Shown here in pieces: positions 59,885-64,000 of a stretch of DNA of 64,000 bases. The stretch lies in the NCBI GenBank assembly GCA_951804985.1, contig OX638132.1, positions 10,955,529-11,019,528 on the forward strand, in the 5' to 3' direction. Source of the DNA: Dryomyza anilis. Lineage: Eukaryota > Arthropoda > Insecta > Diptera > Dryomyzidae. The stretch's first letter is position 1. Each line of letters begins with the position of its first letter. Made by a program: the position numbers and the translations under genes. The notes below the pieces were generated by a model. It was not told the DNA's origin. It searched no databases and was given only the letters and a program-made list of their open reading frames with translations.

Positions 59885-60700
59885 CATGCCAAAGGGTCGA
59901 ATGTGCATTTTGAAAAATATTGGGAAATCAAATTTTAAAGTTTGAAGTTCTTTAAAAATTAGTAAAAAAAAAATGCAATTTTTTCTGTTATTTTGGTGTA
60001 TACATCAATTATTATTATGTTTATAAAATATCTTTGGATTTGGATAACTTACTGAATTATAAATACGGATTTATTTAAATACGGATATATTTTGGTTTTT
60101 TATACTAAAACTTTCTATTAGCGCAAGATGAAATAGTCATTAATGGTTTGCTTTTAAAGCACCTATCTATTAGCAACATTAATTGAACATGAATTATTAA
60201 ACATTAATTTGTCATTTGTTATTTGCCAGAAAAATGTTTGGCAAAATATTTTTAAAAAATGATGCCAATCGATAGGTGCTTTAAAAACAAACAATTAATA
60301 TCTTTACACCACTATTTTATTTTGCATCAATAAAATATAGCAAAAAAACAAAGAAATTGGAAAAATTGAAAATATTGCTATGCCAAAAGGGCGAATCTTT
60401 TCGTTTTTTTGCCATAACTTTTTATTTATACGAGATAAAATTGTGATGTAAAGGCAATTATTATTTGTTTTTATCGATCTGCATCATTAATTATAAATAT
60501 TTTGCCAACGTTTTTTTTCCTGCATATAACAAATGGCCAAAAAATATTTATAATTTATGATGCAGATCGATAGGTGCTTTAAAAACAAACAATAAATGCC
60601 TTTACACTACAATTTTATCTTATACCAATAAGAAGTTATGGCCAAAAATCGCAAAGATTCGCCTTTTTGACATGACAAGATTTTCCATTTTTCAAATATG
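59885..60700. mobile_element. Two foldback elements in Mf intron 4
   Basis: 60,370-60,690 is palindromic: GCCAAAAGGGCGAATCTTTT...GCCATAACTTTTTATTTATA mirrors ...AAGAAGTTATGGCCAAAAAT and GATTCGCCTTTTTGAC. A diverged relative just left of it (about 59,885-60,340) shares TGCCAAAGGGTCGAAT, AAAGCACCTATC and GATAGGTGCTTTAAAAACAA. Both carry the arm word GATAGGTGCTTTAAAAACAA. Confidence 0.65.
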
Positions 60701-62019
60701 CCCTTTTGGTTTTGTCTTTTTTGACTAGAAATATAGAATCTACTTGCAGTGAATTTTAAATAAATTTTGACTTTATTTCTAGTCAATTTTATTTTTTTGT
60801 TTCTAAACCTCCGATCTTTGTAGAAGCTTTTATCTTCAGAAAATATGACATTTTAATAAGTTTTGATATTTTTGTATTTTGATCTTTGAAACTTTATTTT
60901 TTTTTGTAAATAGCTTCAGTAAAAGCTCTAAATTAAGGTTTTGTTAAAAGCTTTAAACGGTGGGTGTGTGTTTGGTTTTGTATTTTTAAAAGTACAGAGC
61001 TTTCGAAAATGTTTAAAGCTTTTAATTAGAATAAATAGAAACTCTTTAGTAGATGTGTAATCTTTGAGTAAGCTTTGATTTTTTCGTATTTTTAACCACA
61101 AAAATAATAAATCTGAAATCATATTAAAAAAAAATAAATTTCATGTTTTTAAATAATTTTTATAAGATGTAGTTGGAGGAACACAAGAAAGCATAATAAA
61201 TAAAGTACACTTCTGCCTTTTTTACTTTTTTAAATTTGAAGATTAAAAGCTTATTTTGTTTTTTTTTTAACTTTCAAAATAGCTTGCATAGAGAACACTT
61301 TTGAGCTTAAAGTAATATTCAAAAAGCTTTTATTTGTAAATAGCATTAATTATTTAAGGAAAACTTTTAGTTTGCGTTTGGGTGAAAGCTTTGAACGTTT
61401 TTTTTAAGAAAGCTTAAATAAAATTTGTTTTTTATTAAACCTTAATGCTTTGGAACCTTGTAATAGCTTTGGGCTTGATTTTGACCTTCTCAATAAGGGC
61501 AATTCTAAATAAATATTCCAATTAATTGTGCTCATGAGAAAAAAGCTTTGAATTGAATTTACATACATTGGTTTCTTTTCTCCCAAAAATAATAGATGGA
61601 AATATTTATTTAAATTGCCCTGAATAAAATTTGAATTTTTGACATATTTTTTGAAACTTTCAATAAAAGCTTGAACAGTAAAAAGCTACCAGTTTTAGGT
61701 AATTCTTTTCTTGTTTTCTAAAAAAGCTTTACAATTTTGAATGCGCCATTTAAGATTTATCACTTGAAAAGTTCAAAATATTTTTATCTGTAACAGCGCT
61801 TTTCATTTGAAATAACGTGTTAAACAACTTTCAAAATCATGTATATAATGCAAAGTTTTAAGAAAAGCATATGAAATCTTAAACATGCAGAGGTTTTCAG
61901 ATTCGTTAATCCTCATATTTATGTTTTTAATTGAATAATTTTTTAATTGATTATTTGTAAATTCTGATTGTTTTGTTCTATTGATTTTCATTCCCTTATC
62001 TCGCTTCATTTCTTTGCAG

Positions 62020-62349
62020 CTCGTCGCTCCCCATCGCCAGTCAGGCCAAGCCGTTATACACGCGCCGGCAGCGAACCCTACGTGCCACCACCAAGCTACT
62101 TGGACCGCGCTGGCAGCGTAGCCCCAACACGCCCATCCGTGTTCGATCGTGCCACCAGCTTGGCCCCATTCACCAGGCCATTGTTCCGCGCCAGCTCGTT
62201 GGAACCATTGGATGAACTTTTTGCTAGTAAGTTGCAAGAACCGACCGAAAGGCCCAGCGCTCTTGCGCGTGCCGGCACCCCAAGTCCTACTCCCGTTAAG
62301 GCTGGCCGCTGGGGACCCCGCCCTACTGAAGTCGCCTATGATGCTGAGG
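62020..62349 (+). CDS. Mf: Myofilin, long-isoform coding exon 5
   Basis: The acceptor is CATTTCTTTGCAG ending at 62019. Length is 330 bases, symmetrical phase 1-1. It encodes ARRSPSPVRPSRYTRAGSEP at its start and ends with EVAYDAE before GTAAAA at 62350. Within it R-A-x-S motifs recur every 13-15 residues (RAGSEP, RAGSVAP, RATSLAP, RASSLEP) with a further RAGTPSP. It is Pro/Ser/Arg-rich and probably disordered. A second, better donor GCTA|GTAAGT lies inside at 62227, also phase 1, so a form 41 residues shorter is possible. The reverse strand is also open here, but that frame is only the shadow of the GC-rich exon. The exon is placed in Mf because of phase, strand and style; its use in this fly needs RNA. 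Confidence 0.75.
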
Positions 62350-63306
62350 GTAAAATTTTCAACGAACAAATTTTTCAAAATTTCTGTTTTTTTTTGAACG
62401 TTTTTGTCTTAATTTAAAGTTGTGTCAGTATTTTGATGTTTGATGTCAAAATTTTCCAAAAAAAAAGCTAAACAAAGCATTGCGGAAAATGATACTTTGC
62501 AATGGCTTAGCGAGCTTTTATATAGATCAAATGATTTGCGAAATTATTGGATTTAAATTGATTAGTGCCTGAAGCATCAAGCCTGTGTGCAGCCACGCCC
62601 CACCTACAATAGAAAATATGTCTGCTTTTGTGTTCGAAAAGCATAAAGATGCGAACAGCTTTTATTTCCTCTTACGAAAAATGCTTTTTTGGCCAGCTTT
62701 TATAGAATGTGCTTTGATGATTTTCTTTGTGTTGATGATATATGAAGCAAAAGCTTTTAAGCTTTAGAAAACTTTATAGTTTTGATTAAAGCTTTAAAGC
62801 TATAAGTGCGTTAGGCAGTTTTAATCAATGGGGAGCAATTCTAAATAAATATTTACACAAATTACTTTTGAAAGAAAAAAGATTTTTATGTAAATTCAAT
62901 ACAAAGCTTTTTTTCACAAAATTAATTTGTGAGAATATTTCTTTAGAATTACCCAGACTATAAAGTAAAACAAACAAAATCATCAACACATTTATTTATT
63001 CAAAATTCAAAATTTACCACACCCCCTATAACAGGTTGCGGCTTTACAATCGGCAATTGATATTTTTCCTTTGAACCACTTTTACGCTTGGAAAATATCT
63101 ACTATACGTTAAAAGCCAATATGTTTTCTCTTCTATGTTTTATTTAATTATTTTTCTAGTTTAAAACAAACCAAAAAAAAAAACCAAACCAAAATCCAAA
63201 CCATTTTCTTTTCACTTACTTGCAACCCGTCTCTCAACATTGCTACGACTAAAAATATTCGACACCATCAACAACAACAAAAACTACAACAACCACACAA
63301 TCGCAG
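62350..63306 (+). other. Mf: Mf intron 5
   Basis: A 957-base intron, rich in AAAGCTTT-like words from about 62,465 to 62,890. The acceptor region 63,170-63,306 has a weak pyrimidine tract interrupted by many A and C runs before ACAATCGCAG, so use of exon 6 may need help from a splicing factor. Confidence 0.6.
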
Positions 63307-63537
63307 GACTTCCAATCTTCCATCCCAGAAACCGTTTCAGGGACATGCTCTCCCCCAGCCCAAATGCGCCCATTTCCGCATTCACTCGCGATCCTTTCTG
63401 GTGGGACGTCGATGACTTGGTGCCCTTCCGTGCCTTCTCGGTGCCCAGAGCATCCAGCCCCATTGCGAGGGATTCGTTCTTGTCGCCGGTGAAGAACCGT
63501 TACTTGTGGACAAGACACCCAGCCAGACCATTGACAC
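63307..63537 (+). CDS. Mf: Myofilin, long-isoform coding exon 6
   Basis: Length 231 bases, symmetrical phase 1-1. It begins G|GA to give GLPIFHPRNRFRDMLSPSPN and contains an aromatic/acidic stretch FWWDVDDLVPFRAFSVPRAS, then SPIARDSFLSPVKNRYLWTR and HPARPLT before GTAAGT at 63538. It continues the Ser-Pro and R-A-S style of exon 5. No stop is reached, so the gene continues past the right edge of the window. The acceptor CAATCGCAG has a poor polypyrimidine tract, which fits an alternatively used exon. The coding nature is supported by high GC, open frame and matching phase. Confidence 0.72.
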
Positions 63538-64000
63538 GTAAGTTGAATTTGTTCTTTTGTTTCAATTAGTTTTTGCATTTTTTGGACACATAGTCATTGC
63601 CCCAAACTTTTTTTAATACATTTTAAGTTTTATCTAAATCACCGAAAGTCCACCACCTTTAACAAGTAAAACGAAATTTTCTGTAAATTATTTAATATCC
63701 TTTCATTAAAACTTTTTCTTAGAATAGTTTTGCTTTTCTAATTCTATGTAAATATATCAGAGAAGCTCTTTTAAAACTAGTGAAGTATTTCCAGTAAATA
63801 ACACGAAATTACAATACGCTCGATTTTTTTGCTGTATGTTTTTCGGAAAATTTTTGTCCAATATTAAATGCCAATTGTAAATTAATGGAAAACATTAAAT
63901 TTCAGTCGAATAAAAATTCGAAGTATTAAAGCGTAATGTTTTTGATTGAAGTTTTGTTGTCAAAATATTTAATTTCGTGGATTTTTGTAATCAAAGAATG
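63538..64000 (+). other. Mf: Start of Mf intron 6
   Basis: AT-rich sequence after the GTAAGT donor; no further exon is visible before the window ends. Confidence 0.5.

Larger units (their letters stand above)
50792..62019 (+). other. Mf: Mf intron 4, 11.2 kb
   Basis: The largest intron in the window when the long isoform is made. It contains the possible short-isoform 3' UTR, a palindromic MITE (53395-53548), a SINE (54505-54813), mini-me pieces (55163-56190, 56276-56996, 58482-59230), a 56-bp duplication (57882-57993), foldback elements (about 59885-60700) and then about 1.1 kb dense in AAAGCTTT-like words just before exon 5. Confidence 0.6.

Noticed and set aside
61803..62378. Minus-strand 191-residue frame
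   Set aside because: It is the antisense shadow of the GC-rich Mf exon 5 and ends in AT-rich intron; splice sites and phase support the plus strand.
63249..63578. Minus-strand 109-residue frame
   Set aside because: Antisense of Mf exon 6; it continues through the donor and acceptor into simple sequence.

Overview
The window looks like nuclear DNA of a higher fly (Diptera, probably a calyptrate such as a blow fly or house-fly relative; the species is not determinable here). It is strongly AT-rich, has introns of several kb, and is packed with mini-me-type elements carrying GACA/GTCY microsatellites, tRNA-derived SINEs, a dead Jockey/CR1-like LINE and many foldback MITEs. I see no intact tRNA, rRNA or bacterial-type gene and no CRISPR.

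One real host gene is visible, on the + strand from about 39.5 kb to beyond the right edge. It is the fly myofilin gene (Mf), which encodes a thick-filament protein of insect muscle. I place six coding exons: 41496-41586, 46908-47120, 48814-48883, 50682-50791 (or to a stop at 50803-50805), 62020-62349 and 63307-63537, all with GT/AG borders and compatible phases. The short form, read to the stop just after exon 4, is 165 residues, about 20 kDa. The long form splices over that stop and adds at least two symmetrical phase-1 exons rich in repeated R-A-x-S motifs. An initiator plus a correctly spaced DPE at 39538 is a candidate transcription start.

Region by region: 1-5.6 kb is an ACGAA-rich MITE family, one copy of which holds a 2.46-kb hAT-like foldback element made of inverted 59-bp satellites with an 8-bp target duplication. 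5.6-10.6 kb holds nested MITEs, a 305-bp palindrome, a GTAT microsatellite and a Helitron-like end. 11-13 kb holds an unrecognised coding-like patch and an inverted ACGAA MITE. 14.4-15.8 kb holds nested MITEs and an old SINE. 19.7-24 kb is a dead LINE broken by a mini-me in its endonuclease and a MITE in its reverse transcriptase. 24-39 kb is repeat-derived, AT-rich DNA with a small orphan reading frame near 29.9 kb and a multiply nested mini-me at 32.2-33.5 kb. 39-64 kb is Mf; its introns hold tandem repeats, SINEs, MITEs, four or more mini-me pieces, and a striking excess of AAAGCTTT-like words.

The two signals most worth following are the foldback element with its 354-bp higher-order repeat, and the modular Mf 3' half (composite terminal exon, symmetrical cassettes, R-A-x-S repeats, AGCT-rich flanking introns). 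All boundaries were read by eye without alignment tools.
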